36,519 nucleotides of DNA from Betaproteobacteria bacterium (GCA_028866015.1 JAGWIW010000018.1:1-36519), one strand, 5' to 3'; shown: positions 8,635 through 17,640, counted from the first letter of the stretch. Numbers and translations are program-made. Notes: generated by a model from the sequence alone, not told the origin.

Positions 8635-9267
8635 TCAGGGCAAACCCAGCAATTTGTGGGTTTGCACACTCAAACGCCAACGAGGATGTGCCTGGCAATA
8701 AGCCACCGCCAGGGCGGTATTTTCTGCCTGTTCTGGCCCATCCATGGGCTGCAGCAGGAAATACCTGAATTCCAGGATCTCAAAATGCTCGGGCGACAGT
8801 CCTGGTTGCGGATAGACCAGTTTCAGCTCGTCGCCAGTACGTTGCGCCAGAGGCGCCCCCGCTTTCGGGCTCACACAGATCCAGTCAATCCCCGAGGGGG
8901 CTGGCAAGGTACCATTGGTTTCCAGCGCAATTTCGAAATCCCTCTCGTGAAGCGCCTCCACCAATTCAGCGTCCACCTGCAATAAAGGCTCCCCCCCCGT
9001 CAGCACCACAAGGCGCGGGCCGCATCCCTCGCCCCAGCATGCTGCAATGGCAGCCGCCAGCTCGGTGGCGCTTCCGAAGCGCCCTCCGCCGGCTCCATCC
9101 GTACCAATGAAATCCGTATCGCAGAAATTGCAAACAGCCTCGGCACGATCCACCTCGCGGCCACTCCAGAGATTGCAGCCGGCAAAACGACAAAATACGG
9201 CCGTACGGCCAGCATTAAGCCCTTCGCCTTGCAATGTCTTGAAAATCTCTTTGACCGCGTAGGTCAT
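8635..9267 (-). CDS. queE: 7-carboxy-7-deazaguanine synthase (QueE)
   Basis: Radical SAM enzyme that rearranges 6-carboxytetrahydropterin to 7-carboxy-7-deazaguanine, on the way to preQ0 and queuosine in tRNA. The 210-residue protein begins with the FKTLQGEGLNAGRTAVF segment and has the variant cluster motif C-x14-C-x2-C (CNLWSGRE...CNFC), which distinguishes the proteobacterial QueE type from ordinary CxxxCxxC radical SAM enzymes. LTGGEPLLQ is the SAM-binding GGE motif. It lies 16 bp after the queD-like gene, consistent with one transcript. Confidence 0.95.
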   Translation of the reverse strand: MTYAVKEIFKTLQGEGLNAGRTAVFCRFAGCNLWSGREVDRAEAVCNFCDTDFIGTDGAGGGRFGSATELAAAIAACWGEGCGPRLVVLTGGEPLLQVDAELVEALHERDFEIALETNGTLPAPSGIDWICVSPKAGAPLAQRTGDELKLVYPQPGLSPEHFEILEFRYFLLQPMDGPEQAENTALAVAYCQAHPRWRLSVQTHKLLGLP

Positions 9268-9283
9268 GTCAGTCTTCCACGGT

Positions 9284-10327
9284 TCAGCCCCAGGCCAGGA
9301 TGGCCCCGGTAGCCGGGGTATCCCGCAACTCGATGCGATTCAAGTCAGGCAGGCTGAGAACGGATTGCCTGCGAATCCATTCCAGCAGCGAAACCACATC
9401 GCCGGAAGGCAATACTTCATGGAGGGAATGGTGGTCGAGCTGCTGAAAAACCGGAGAGAACAAGGTTTTCACGTCTCCGAAATCCACAGTCCAGCCCATC
9501 ACGGGATCAAGAGGCGCAGACAGCACAAGCCGCAACTGGTAAGTATGGCCGTGCAGACTGCTGCGCGCATCGTGTGGACTTGCGGAAGACAGGCGAGTGG
9601 CGCTGTCGAAACTGCGATCCTTCCATATCCGGTAACGCTGCCCGTCGTACTGCGCACCACAACTCGCGGTCTCGAATACCGTCACTGACGAAAGTCCAGG
9701 AACCTCCTCTGCCAGCCGCCCCCAGATCCAGGACGCCAGCATTTCAGAAGTGGGGATTTCCAGACCGGCAATGTCGTTGAGGCAGGCCATATGCAAGCGT
9801 GCTCTCAAGGGCTGCCAGGCGGCGACCAGGCGATGCATGGATTGTTGCGCGTTGCGCACGCGCAGCATCACTTCGAAGCCGTGTCCATGCATGCGGCCGC
9901 ATTTGTGCCCGGCGGGCACGTGGGGCAACCGATGGGCAGACTCGAATCGATCGCGCATCCAGAGGTGAATGCGACCCAAAGCGTCTCTCGTTGCCCCCTG
10001 GGCCGGACCTGCCCACAAACGCAGGCTCACCGCGCCGGGCAGATCGAGTCGGTCGGCAATCCACTGGGCAAGATGCTCATCCGAAGGATCATCCAGGACG
10101 CCGTTGAGGTCACAGTAATCAAGTCCGGCAACTGCCTGCTGCAACTGATGCTGCAACGCATGGGATTCGCCGCCCGCCAAGTCGCCCCAACCGGGCGGCA
10201 ATCCGACCCGCGCTTCCACAAGGAAACTGTGGCCGTGCAGACGCCCACCATGCGGCCCATCGCTCCCGTTCAGTCGGCGTGCGGACTCAAAGCCGGCTGC
10301 AGCCCAATGTGTAAGCCTGGCACTCAT
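9284..10327 (-). CDS. QueD-like protein with three fused PTPS domains
   Basis: 6-Carboxytetrahydropterin synthase family, expected to turn dihydroneopterin triphosphate into 6-carboxytetrahydropterin for QueE. The usual enzyme has about 120 residues; this one has 347 and three PTPS repeats (about 1-115, 118-232, 233-347). Each keeps an HGH pair (31-33, 147-149, 259-261). Domain 2 alone has the full zinc set (His132 plus HGH), the catalytic-type Cys143 and Glu219, but no LDH motif. Domain 3 has LDHH (Asp298-His299), DFGD and Glu333, but Thr244 replaces the first zinc His and the Cys is absent. Domain 1 has Arg17 in place of that His and no Cys. Residues of one active site thus appear divided between domains. 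Overlaps queC by 4 bp. Confidence 0.88.
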   Translation of the reverse strand: MSARLTHWAAAGFESARRLNGSDGPHGGRLHGHSFLVEARVGLPPGWGDLAGGESHALQHQLQQAVAGLDYCDLNGVLDDPSDEHLAQWIADRLDLPGAVSLRLWAGPAQGATRDALGRIHLWMRDRFESAHRLPHVPAGHKCGRMHGHGFEVMLRVRNAQQSMHRLVAAWQPLRARLHMACLNDIAGLEIPTSEMLASWIWGRLAEEVPGLSSVTVFETASCGAQYDGQRYRIWKDRSFDSATRLSSASPHDARSSLHGHTYQLRLVLSAPLDPVMGWTVDFGDVKTLFSPVFQQLDHHSLHEVLPSGDVVSLLEWIRRQSVLSLPDLNRIELRDTPATGAILAWG

Positions 10328-11034
10328 GAATCCATTCCGTATCGTTGCAGCAAAGGATCAGGCACTCCGGCTTCCTTGAAGCCTTTGGCACGCAACTGGC
10401 AGGAGTCACAATGCCCACAGGGCCGGCCGTCCTCCCCAGGATCGTAGCAGCTGCTGGTCAGACTGTAATCAACGCCCAGACGCAAGCCTTCGCGGATGAT
10501 GTCCGCCTTGGACAGCGTGATGAGTGGCGCATGGATGGTGAGATGCCCCCCTTCCACACCGGCTCTGGTGGCCAGGTTCGCCATCGCTTCGTAGCTGCGG
10601 ATGTATTCGGGACGGCAATCCGGATAACCGCTGTAATCAAGGGCATTGACGCCAATGAAAATGTCGCGGGCCTGCAATACCTCTGCCCAGGCCAGGGCAA
10701 AGGACAGGAAAATGGTATTCCGGGCAGGAACATAAGTGACCGGTATGCCCTGCTCCAGCTCGTCCAGCAGCCGGTCTTTCGGCACTTCAATGGCTGAGGT
10801 CAGCGCGGAACCGCCAATTGTCCTCAGGTCAAAATCCACCACGGTATGGCCACTTACCCCTGCCGCCTGTGCGATGACCCTGGCGCGCTCCAGCTCCAGC
10901 ACATGCCGCTGTCCGTAATTGAAGCTCATGGCATAGGCGTCATAGCCCGCCTCTTGGGCCAAAGCCAAAACTGTTGTGGAATCAAGGCCGCCGCTCAGAA
11001 GTATGACGGCCGGCCGGGAAGCACGAGCGCTCAC
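10324..11034 (-). CDS. queC: 7-cyano-7-deazaguanine synthase (QueC)
   Basis: ATP-dependent conversion of 7-carboxy-7-deazaguanine to preQ0 in queuosine synthesis. The 236-residue protein has the PP-loop SGGLDS at residues 14-19, the SFNYGQRH segment, [10 protein letters not shown], and the C-terminal zinc site with four cysteines ([18 protein letters not shown]). Its stop overlaps the queD-like gene and its start overlaps the LysR gene, each by 4 bp, which suggests translational coupling along a lysR-queC-queD-queE transcript. Confidence 0.96.
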   Translation of the reverse strand: MSARASRPAVILLSGGLDSTTVLALAQEAGYDAYAMSFNYGQRHVLELERARVIAQAAGVSGHTVVDFDLRTIGGSALTSAIEVPKDRLLDELEQGIPVTYVPARNTIFLSFALAWAEVLQARDIFIGVNALDYSGYPDCRPEYIRSYEAMANLATRAGVEGGHLTIHAPLITLSKADIIREGLRLGVDYSLTSSCYDPGEDGRPCGHCDSCQLRAKGFKEAGVPDPLLQRYGMDS

Positions 11035-11999
11035 AATTTCACCGCATCCAAACTGCCCATTTTATCACCAACATCCTGGGAAGCCTCACTTGCTGGCAGG
11101 TTGTCTCCCTTGCGCCTGGCTTTCAGAAACTGGATAAATGCCCGCAGTGGGGCAGAAAGCTGGTGGCGCCCCGCGTAATAGAGGTAGTAGCTGTGGGAAG
11201 GCGAAGACCAATCCCTCAGCAAGGGCACCAGCAGTCCGCGACGAATATCCTCTTCGATATAAGCCTCCACGGCATAACCGATCCCCACCCCGTCTTTGGC
11301 TGCCCTGACCATCAGATCGATATCATTGACGATCAGTGGACCGTCCACCGCGATTTCAATTTTCTTCTTGTTCTTTTCGAATTCCCATGGAACCACCTGC
11401 TGGTTGGCCAGGCGATACCGGATGCAGTCATGGCGTTGCAGCTCCTGCGGTGATTTCGGCGCCGGATGACGGGCCAGATAAGCAGGGGAGGCCATGGCGA
11501 TGAGGCGCGAGGGAAGGCTGGCCCGAACCAGCAACATGTCCTGGGCAATGCGGCGCCCATACCGGATGCCTGCGTCATACCGGCCCATCACGAGTTCACT
11601 GCTGGCGTTGTCTACCGTGATATCAAGCTGGATGGCGGGGTACTGGGCCAGAAAATCCCTCATCAATGGCGCCAGAATCAGCTGCGCCGGCACCGAAGAC
11701 ACGCTGAGCCGCAACGTGCCCATGGGGGTATCCCGAAAATCATTGATGGATTCCACCGCAGCATGAAGGGCATCAAAAGCCGGGCGGATCCGGGCAAGCA
11801 GCCTCTCGCCTGCCTCGGTGAGCGAAAGGCTGCGTGTGGTTCGGTGCAGCAGGCGAACCCCCAAACGGCTTTCCAGGGCCCGTACGGTCTGGCTTAAGGT
11901 GGATGGGGCCATGTCCAGGGCAGCCGCAGCACGGGCAAAATTACCCCGCTCAATCACGACCATGAAAGCCTTCAGTTCAGCAAATTCGGCGCCTCTCAT
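11031..11999 (-). CDS. LysR family transcriptional regulator, divergent from emrAB
   Basis: A 322-residue regulator. The N-terminal winged helix-turn-helix (about residues 8-66) shows [50 protein letters not shown], typical of the family. The rest is the periplasmic-binding-like effector domain ([21 protein letters not shown]). The divergent position and the shared 99-bp promoter region make control of emrAB and of itself likely. Its stop overlaps queC by 4 bp, so the queuosine genes may be partly transcribed from the lysR promoter. The effector is unknown. Confidence 0.93.
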   Translation of the reverse strand: MRGAEFAELKAFMVVIERGNFARAAAALDMAPSTLSQTVRALESRLGVRLLHRTTRSLSLTEAGERLLARIRPAFDALHAAVESINDFRDTPMGTLRLSVSSVPAQLILAPLMRDFLAQYPAIQLDITVDNASSELVMGRYDAGIRYGRRIAQDMLLVRASLPSRLIAMASPAYLARHPAPKSPQELQRHDCIRYRLANQQVVPWEFEKNKKKIEIAVDGPLIVNDIDLMVRAAKDGVGIGYAVEAYIEEDIRRGLLVPLLRDWSSPSHSYYLYYAGRHQLSAPLRAFIQFLKARRKGDNLPASEASQDVGDKMGSLDAVKL

Positions 12000-12011
12000 T
12001 ATTCGTTCCAG

Positions 12012-12052
12012 ACAAATAGTGTATTTGTATTATGTATCTTTACCGAAATAAT
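12012..12052 (+). promoter_or_regulatory. Shared lysR/emrA control region: palindrome plus promoter
   Basis: A perfect 17-bp inverted repeat, ACAAATA-GTG-TATTTGT, lies at 12012-12028. It overlaps a possible emrA -35 (TTGTAT, 12025-12030) followed after 16 bp by AATAAT (12047-12052). The repeat is also only 13 bp from the lysR start codon. The arrangement suits a LysR-type operator controlling both directions; the identity of the bound protein is inference. Confidence 0.55.
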
Positions 12053-12098
12053 CTTCAACCTTAGACTGGTTTTTTGCACTTTCCCAGGCTTTTCGTTC

Positions 12099-13136
12099 AT
12101 GAATGATGACAATTCCCGCCCCAGCTGGTTCGAGCGGCACCGACGGCTGTTGCTCATCGGCGGGCCGACCCTGATATTGCTGGTATCCGGATTCCTGTAT
12201 GTCCGTGGCCTGCGCACCGTATCCACTGATGACGCCTATGTGGCATCCGCCCGCACCCAAATCAGCACCAATGTCTCAGGGCGAGTGGTGGAAATTGATG
12301 TCAAGGACAACCAGACCGTCCATCGGGGAGACCTCCTGTTCAAGCTCGACACGCGCGATTTCGAAATCGCCGTGGCCGATGCCCGGGCTCGACTGGCGCA
12401 AACCCGGCTTGAAATTGCCAGCTTGAAGGCGGCTTACAGACAGCGCCAAGCGGAAGCTTCCGCTGATCGTGAAACATTGGCGTACCAGGAGCATGAGTAC
12501 CAGCGGCAGAAAAAGCTCGCGTCCCAGGGCATTTCCTCCCAGGCCCAGCTGGACCAGGCAGAACACACATGGATCCAGGCTAAACAGAAAGTGCTGGCCA
12601 GTGAACAGGCCCAGGAAAACGCTCTGGCGGCTCTTGATCATCACCCGGAGCAGGAAGTGGCAGACCATCCGGCAGTCCGGCAAGCACAGGCCACCCTCGA
12701 CCGAGCCTTGCTCAATCTGTCGTATACCACGGTCAAGGCACCCCAGGATGGCATCGTATCCAAAGTGGAACAGCTGCAAGTCGGCGATTACGTGAACGCC
12801 GCATCACCTCTTTTTGCCCTGGTATCTGACCGAAATGTCTGGGTGGAAGCCAACTTCAGGGAAACAGACCTTGCCCGCATGCGTCCTGGACAAACCGCAG
12901 AAGTGGAGATCGACGCTTATCCCGGGAGAAGGTTCCACGGGCACGTGCAGAGCCTAAGCCCCGGAACCGGTTCGAGCTTTTCCCTTCTCCCTCCAGAAAA
13001 CGCCACCGGCAACTGGGTAAAGGTGGTGCAGCGCCTGCCCGTTCGCATCTCCATCGACGACGCCGACCCCCACAAACCCCTGCAGGCCGGATTGAGCGCC
13101 AACGTGGACGTGGACATAAGCCATGAGCACCGCTGA
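12099..13136 (+). CDS. emrA: EmrA-type membrane fusion protein of a drug efflux system
   Basis: Periplasmic adaptor linking the inner-membrane EmrB pump to the outer membrane factor. It has 345 residues: a short cytoplasmic N-terminus, one transmembrane anchor (about residues 16-35, LLLIGGPTLILLVSGFLYV), the TVSTDDAYVASARTQIS barrel strand that typifies EmrA, a lipoyl half-motif, a long coiled-coil hairpin (about 85-200, rich in Q, A and E) and the second lipoyl/beta-barrel region with APQDGIVSKVEQLQVGDYV. The last 14 bp overlap emrB. The gene is first in the operon behind the palindromic promoter. Confidence 0.93.
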   Translation: MNDDNSRPSWFERHRRLLLIGGPTLILLVSGFLYVRGLRTVSTDDAYVASARTQISTNVSGRVVEIDVKDNQTVHRGDLLFKLDTRDFEIAVADARARLAQTRLEIASLKAAYRQRQAEASADRETLAYQEHEYQRQKKLASQGISSQAQLDQAEHTWIQAKQKVLASEQAQENALAALDHHPEQEVADHPAVRQAQATLDRALLNLSYTTVKAPQDGIVSKVEQLQVGDYVNAASPLFALVSDRNVWVEANFRETDLARMRPGQTAEVEIDAYPGRRFHGHVQSLSPGTGSSFSLLPPENATGNWVKVVQRLPVRISIDDADPHKPLQAGLSANVDVDISHEHR

Positions 13137-14649
13137 GAAACAGGACCTTAACCGGCCGCTCATTACGGTCTCAGTGATGGCAGCCACCATCATGCAGGCG
13201 CTCGACTCGACGATTGCCAACGTGGCCCTGCCAAAAATGCAAGGTACTTTGTCTGCCACCCAGGACCAGATGGCCTGGGTGCTGACCTCCTACATCGTGG
13301 CCGCAGCCATCATGATTCCGTTGACTGGATGGCTGGCCCAGCGTTTCGGGCGCAAGCCGGTCTTTCTCATTTCCGTCGTGGGTTTCACGATCACATCAGC
13401 CTTGTGCGGCATTGCCACCTCCCTTCCCGAAATTGTGGTGTTTCGCTTGCTGCAGGGAATTTCCGGGGCAGCCCTGGTACCACTTTCGCAAGCGGTCCTG
13501 TTCGACATCAACCCCCCTGAAAACCATGGCAAAGCCATGGCCGTCTGGGGAGTGGGCGTCACCATGGGGCCTATCATAGGGCCCGCCTTGGGTGGCTGGC
13601 TCACCGACCACTACAGCTGGCGCTGGGTTTTTTTTATCAACGTGCCGATTGGTATTTTGGCTTATCTGGGGCTTTCCCTTTCAATGCCGAACACAAAAAA
13701 GATCATCAGCAATTTCGATTTTTTTGGTTTCGGAACACTGGCGCTGGGTATCGGTTCCCTGCAACTGCTGCTGGATCGCGGTGAGCTGAAGGACTGGTTT
13801 TCCTCTACCGAAATCCTGCTGTACGCACTCATCATTGCGCTTGCCTTTTATCTGTTTGTCGTTCACACGCTCTCCTGGCGACGCCCCTTCCTGAGTCCGG
13901 CATTGTTTGCCGACCGAAATTTCCTCACGGCGAACGTTTTCATTTTTCTGATCGGCGTGGTGCTTTTTGCCACTCTCGCACTGGTCCCTCCCATGCTTCA
14001 AAACGAAATGGATTATCCCGTCGTGCTCACCGGATTGGTCACAGCGCCACGGGGAGCCGGGACCATGCTGGCAATGATTGTCGTGGGGCGCATCATGGGC
14101 CGCCTGGACCCTCGCCTGATCATGGGAGCAGGTTTGGGGCTGACCGCCCTTTCGCTCTGGCAAATGACACATTTCGATTTGCTCATGGATGAAGGCCCCA
14201 TCGTTTACACGGGGATTCTTCAGGGATTCGGCATCGGACTGTCATACGTGCCCTTGTCCACGGTTGCGTTCAGCTCCTTGCCATCACACCTGCGCAATGA
14301 AGGTACGGCCTTTTTCAATCTCCTCCGCAATATTGGCAGCGCGATCGGTATTTCCATCGTGCAAACGCTCCTGACTCAGAACACCCAGATCATGCATGCC
14401 ACACTGGCTGAGCACATCACCCCTTATGCCTTGCAACATCCGGCCCTGTCCGCCAGCCCGATCAACCTCACTGATCCCGTTGGCCTTCGACTGCTCAATG
14501 GACAGTTGACTCACCAGGCCGCGATGATCGCCTACAACAATGATTACCAGCTGATGATGATCGTGACGCTTGCCGTAATGCCATTGCTGCTACTGCTTCG
14601 CCCGCCTGTGCATGGAGCACGCGCAGCAGAAATGGCCGTCCTGGAGTAG
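13123..14649 (+). CDS. emrB: EmrB-type MFS drug transporter (DHA2 family, 14 TM)
   Basis: Proton-driven inner-membrane exporter of the major facilitator superfamily. The 508-residue protein has about 14 hydrophobic segments. Family motifs are visible: LDSTIANVALPKMQGTL in the first helix (motif D1), GWLAQRFGRKPVFL (motif A), FRLLQGISGAALVPLSQ (motif B), and GVTMGPIIGPALGGWLTD (motif C, typical of antiporters). The substrate cannot be predicted. The start overlaps emrA by 14 bp. Confidence 0.95.
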   Translation: MSTAEKQDLNRPLITVSVMAATIMQALDSTIANVALPKMQGTLSATQDQMAWVLTSYIVAAAIMIPLTGWLAQRFGRKPVFLISVVGFTITSALCGIATSLPEIVVFRLLQGISGAALVPLSQAVLFDINPPENHGKAMAVWGVGVTMGPIIGPALGGWLTDHYSWRWVFFINVPIGILAYLGLSLSMPNTKKIISNFDFFGFGTLALGIGSLQLLLDRGELKDWFSSTEILLYALIIALAFYLFVVHTLSWRRPFLSPALFADRNFLTANVFIFLIGVVLFATLALVPPMLQNEMDYPVVLTGLVTAPRGAGTMLAMIVVGRIMGRLDPRLIMGAGLGLTALSLWQMTHFDLLMDEGPIVYTGILQGFGIGLSYVPLSTVAFSSLPSHLRNEGTAFFNLLRNIGSAIGISIVQTLLTQNTQIMHATLAEHITPYALQHPALSASPINLTDPVGLRLLNGQLTHQAAMIAYNNDYQLMMIVTLAVMPLLLLLRPPVHGARAAEMAVLE

Positions 14650-14653
14650 CTGC

Positions 14654-16099
14654 ATGAAACCTGCAATTCCATTGGTCCTGTCGCTCGCATTTGGCCTGTC
14701 CGCCTGCGCTGTAGGACCTGATTTCAAGACTCCCGATGCCCCTGCCACAAAAACCTACATTTCAGAGCAGGAAATCCTGACACAGGACCAGCGTGTCCAG
14801 TTGGGACAGCAGATTGCCGTGGAGTGGTGGACCTTGTTTGGCTCTCATGAACTCGATGGGCTGATTCGCCGCGCCATTGCAGAAAATCACGGCATGTCGG
14901 CTGCAAGGGAAACACTTGCTCAGGCGCAGGCTGCTGTCAGCGCTGAACGTGGATCCCTGTTGCCACAAGCCTCTCTGGATGCGCTGGCTGGCCGCCAAAA
15001 GTACGGCGTTGCCCTGTTTGGCCCCTCCAATTTTTTTATTCCGCCCTTCACCTATTACGAAGCCGGCCCCGCCTTCAGCTGGACAATTGACCTGTTCGGC
15101 GGTGGCCAGCGCCGCGTGGAAAGGCAGCAGGCCCTGACGGATTACCAACAACAGGAGCTGGGCGCCTTGTATGTGGCCCTGACCGGGAATGTGGTGTCGC
15201 AATCCATTGAACTTGCCGCTGTTCAGTCACAAATCGATGCGGCGCAAGAAGTCGTGCGGACGGACGAGAAACTGCTGGCCATGACCCGGGCTGCGCAGGA
15301 TGCGGGGGCGGCAACGCGCATGGATGTCCTGAATGCCCAAAGCCGGCTGGCAGCGGACCGGGCCAAGTTGCCGGAACTGAAGCAACGTTACAGCCAGAGC
15401 ACCCATATGCTGGCGGTGCTGGTTGGACAGTCCCCTGGAGACTGGACTGCACCGCACCTCAACCTCAACCAGCTGAGGGTTCCCTCCTCCCTCCCGGTTA
15501 GCCTGCCGTCTGAACTGGTGCATAAACGCCCTGACATTCTGGCGGCCGAAGCCAATCTGCATGCAGCCAGTGCAACCATTGGCATCGCTACGGCAAATCA
15601 GTACCCCACTCTGACACTGAGCGCCGACATGTTCCAGGAAGCGCTCACGCCTTCCCGTCTTTTTTATGGGGCAAGCAATGCCTGGGCGCTGGCCGGCGGA
15701 CTGTCTGTTCCTGTATTCAATGGGGGCACGCTCTCAGCCCAGAAAAAGGAAGCGGAGCATGCCTATCAGGCGGCCTTGTCCCAGTACCAGCAAACCGTCG
15801 TACGCGCCTTTGGCCAGGTAGCGGACGCCTTGACGGCGCTGTCTCACGATGACGAGGCGCTCAAGGCAATGAATGAAAGCGAATCAGTCGCCCAGGCTGC
15901 GCTGGATGTTGCCCGGAAACGTCAGGAAGCCGGCAGCAGTGGTTTGCTTGACATCGAATTGGCCCGTCGCAGCTACGCCCTGGCCCGATTGCAGAGGCTT
16001 GAGGCACAAACCCGGCAGTTGCTTGATGTCACCCAACTGTTTGTAGCGCTGGGCGGCTCACCGACCGATAAACATCGAGTCAGCGCTTCCAGTCCGTAA
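14654..16099 (+). CDS. Outer membrane factor lipoprotein (NodT/OprM type) of the emr operon
   Basis: TolC-like trimeric outer-membrane channel. The start at 14654, four bases after the emrB stop, gives a lipoprotein signal peptide (KPAIPLVLSLAFGLSAC) with lipobox LSAC and the typical CAVGPDF mature N-terminus; the frame is open to 14612 but that start would bury the signal. The 481-residue protein contains two outer membrane efflux domains, with the WWTLFGSHELDGLI segment and the PSELVHKRPDILAAEANL motif that separates the repeats. With EmrA and EmrB it completes a tripartite pump. A terminator follows. Confidence 0.94.
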   Translation: MKPAIPLVLSLAFGLSACAVGPDFKTPDAPATKTYISEQEILTQDQRVQLGQQIAVEWWTLFGSHELDGLIRRAIAENHGMSAARETLAQAQAAVSAERGSLLPQASLDALAGRQKYGVALFGPSNFFIPPFTYYEAGPAFSWTIDLFGGGQRRVERQQALTDYQQQELGALYVALTGNVVSQSIELAAVQSQIDAAQEVVRTDEKLLAMTRAAQDAGAATRMDVLNAQSRLAADRAKLPELKQRYSQSTHMLAVLVGQSPGDWTAPHLNLNQLRVPSSLPVSLPSELVHKRPDILAAEANLHAASATIGIATANQYPTLTLSADMFQEALTPSRLFYGASNAWALAGGLSVPVFNGGTLSAQKKEAEHAYQAALSQYQQTVVRAFGQVADALTALSHDDEALKAMNESESVAQAALDVARKRQEAGSSGLLDIELARRSYALARLQRLEAQTRQLLDVTQLFVALGGSPTDKHRVSASSP

Positions 16100-16157
16100 G
16101 GGGAAATCACTAAAGCAGAAGACCGCCTGACAGGCATCAAGATGCCATTAATGGAAA

Positions 16158-16188
16158 GGGGACAGGCTGAATCAGCCTGCCCCCTTTT
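16158..16188 (+). terminator. Intrinsic terminator of the emrAB-OMF operon
   Basis: A 12-bp stem (GGGGACAGGCTG with CAGCCTGCCCCC, one mismatch), AAT loop, then TTTT. It begins 58 bp after the last operon stop codon and immediately precedes the tRNA-Arg remnant. Confidence 0.88.
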
Positions 16189-16192
16189 AATG

Positions 16193-16237
16193 TGGCGCGC
16201 CCGGCAGGATTCGAACCCACGACCCCTTGGTTCGTAG
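16193..16237 (-). repeat. Left attachment site: 3' remnant of tRNA-Arg(ACG)
   Basis: These 45 bp are identical to 18349-18393, the 3' half of the intact tRNA-Arg gene from the anticodon loop through CCA. Identity stops abruptly at both sides. This is the expected scar of site-specific integration into the 3' end of a tRNA gene: the original 3' end has been displaced here and replaced by the copy carried by the element. The fragment lacks the D arm and is not a functional tRNA. Confidence 0.9.
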
Positions 16238-16283
16238 TTGGCATCCTGACGATCAACTTATTGTATTTTAAGTATTTTTATTA

Positions 16284-16342
16284 ACACCCCACGTCCCTTC
16301 AATTACTGTTTTTGAGTGTTTTTTACACCTCAGTCCCTTCAA
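16284..16342 (+). repeat. Pair of short direct repeats just inside the left att site
   Basis: ACACCCCACGTCCCTTCAA (16284-16302) recurs as ACACCTCAGTCCCTTCAA (16325-16342); the GTCCCTTCAA core is exact in both and spaced 40 bp. The position, about 50 bp inside the attachment site, is where integrase arm-type sites are found, but the assignment is tentative. Confidence 0.4.
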
Positions 16343-16358
16343 AGCCCCTTAAGCATGA

Positions 16359-16478
16359 CTCCCTGGTCGGGTCTACAGTGCGGAGGAAGATGTGCTGGTG
16401 GTTTTAGTTTTGGCGGTGGACAAACGTGAAGATATGGCAGCGTACCTTTCCGCTATAAAACGCCTGCTTTCGGAATAG
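16359..16478 (+). pseudogene. Remnant of a RelE/ParE-type toxin (C-terminal part)
   Basis: An open frame without a plausible start, entered just after an in-frame stop at 16356, encodes LPGRVYSAEEDVLVVLVLAV and continues DKREDMAAYLSAIKRLLSE. The pattern 'beta strand with VLVVLVLAV, then KRED-x-YxxA' is that of the last strand and C-terminal end of RelE/ParE toxins. The N-terminal half and any antitoxin are missing. The call rests on recognition of this short pattern. Confidence 0.5.
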
Positions 16479-16685
16479 CGAACTCAGGCGATATACGTCG
16501 GATCCTTGGCCAACAGCGTAGGCTGCTGCTTCGGGCTGGTTAGGGTACTTTTCTATTCTTCGGAGCATGGAAACGAACGGTGCTTCGCAAAGTGTGTGAT
16601 GAAGTTAAACGGCGTGCTGTGGAGTTGGTTTAAGTGTCGTTTAAAACGACCCAAATAATTACTGTTATTTGGCTAAGAATCAACA

Positions 16686-17345
16686 TCAAACAAGATTAGT
16701 CCATCCTGCCTGATATTGAGCAAATAGACAATTAGCACCAACAGCATCGGCAAACTCAGCAACTAAACGCCCCTTACCTCCAACTCTAGGCCGAGTGATA
16801 AAATTTACGGTGTTATTTTCATTGAGGATGAAATCTGCAGTTGCTGGACAATCATCCACAACCACCAATGAGTCTGAATTCAAAGCCCTAATTGCAATTG
16901 TCAGTTCTTTCAAGTGATGTATGGCAGACGGCTGCCAGTAATTCATATCAAGGTCAAATGAATCAAGATAAAGAAAAGAAATCGTTTGATTGTTTGCAGT
17001 ATATTCTTTGACCAAATTTGATAAGAATTGCACGCTATCTTGCTGAATGACTTTGGTTCTTTGACTCACCAATTCTCTACAAGCCCGGACTGAGATTTCA
17101 TTGATATCAACCGTGATACATGTTGATTCACTGTCTCTTAGATTGATATATTGATCAAATAAAACGGTACTTTGACCATCTCCAGCCCAATTACCTTTTA
17201 ACCGCGCGCATCCAGTTTCAACAATTCTGACTGGCCCATTTAATGAATCCAAATATGTAAAAATCTGTCTGAAAGTTTTTTCTCTATGTGCCAAAAGAGG
17301 CGCTGCTTGTGTGTCAAAAAATTCCCAAAATTTAGAGGGCTTCAT
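16686..17345 (-). CDS. Class I SAM-dependent methyltransferase-like protein, cargo of the tRNA-Arg element
   Basis: A 219-residue protein with the signs of a Rossmann-fold methyltransferase: RIVETGCARLKGNW at about 40-53 (glycine-poor motif I), TCITVDINEISVRACRELV (acidic end of strand 2), IQQDSVQFL and ISFLYLDSFDLDMNYW (motif IV region). The acidic loop with DS-x-D resembles the Methyltransf_24 group. The substrate is unknown. The gene is AT-rich relative to the chromosome, intact, and the only complete gene in the decayed element, so it may be under selection. Alternatively it could be a nucleotide- or sugar-modifying relative without methyltransferase activity. Confidence 0.6.
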   Translation of the reverse strand: MKPSKFWEFFDTQAAPLLAHREKTFRQIFTYLDSLNGPVRIVETGCARLKGNWAGDGQSTVLFDQYINLRDSESTCITVDINEISVRACRELVSQRTKVIQQDSVQFLSNLVKEYTANNQTISFLYLDSFDLDMNYWQPSAIHHLKELTIAIRALNSDSLVVVDDCPATADFILNENNTVNFITRPRVGGKGRLVAEFADAVGANCLFAQYQAGWTNLV

Positions 17346-17388
17346 TTTCCAGAGATGTTTAAATAATTGTTTTGATTTTACTATCGTA

Positions 17389-17640
17389 TCAAGCTAACCT
17401 TTCCGTCGTCAAAATTGCAGTCAGTTTGCTGTAGAGCGCCTACAACATACGCACACTGGTACCCATCTGCCGTGCCAGTGTGTGTATGTCCGTTTCATTC
17501 AATAGTTCTAATTTTGCATAGGTGTGGCGCAGGTTGTATAGCGTTCTGCTCTGCCCTGCTGCGTTCTTTACTATTCCGCTTTCACGCATCAACTTTGCCC
17601 ACATTGAGTGGGTAAAGAACTCTTCGGTCAACTGGGTGAT
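17389..17640 (-). pseudogene. C-terminal fragment of a tyrosine integrase with an in-frame stop
   Basis: Read on the minus strand, the sequence gives QLTEEFFTHSMWAKLMRESG, then RTLYNLRHTYAKLELL, TDIHTLARQMGTSVRML, TAG, ALYSKLTAILTTERLA and TGA. This is the end of a phage-type integrase: box II L-R-H-x-Y with the Arg, the LARQMGTS helix, and the Tyr-containing Y-S-K-L motif after the stop. In relatives the stop position is a Glu, so GAG to TAG is the likely lesion (17440-17442). The upstream boundary, about 17640, is where homology seems to end, next to the oppositely oriented fragment. Confidence 0.65.

Noticed and set aside
16589..16632. IS3-type OrfA N-terminus (translation RKVCDEVKRRAVELV then stop)
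   Set aside because: The resemblance covers about 12 codons and no inverted repeat or further transposase sequence is present.
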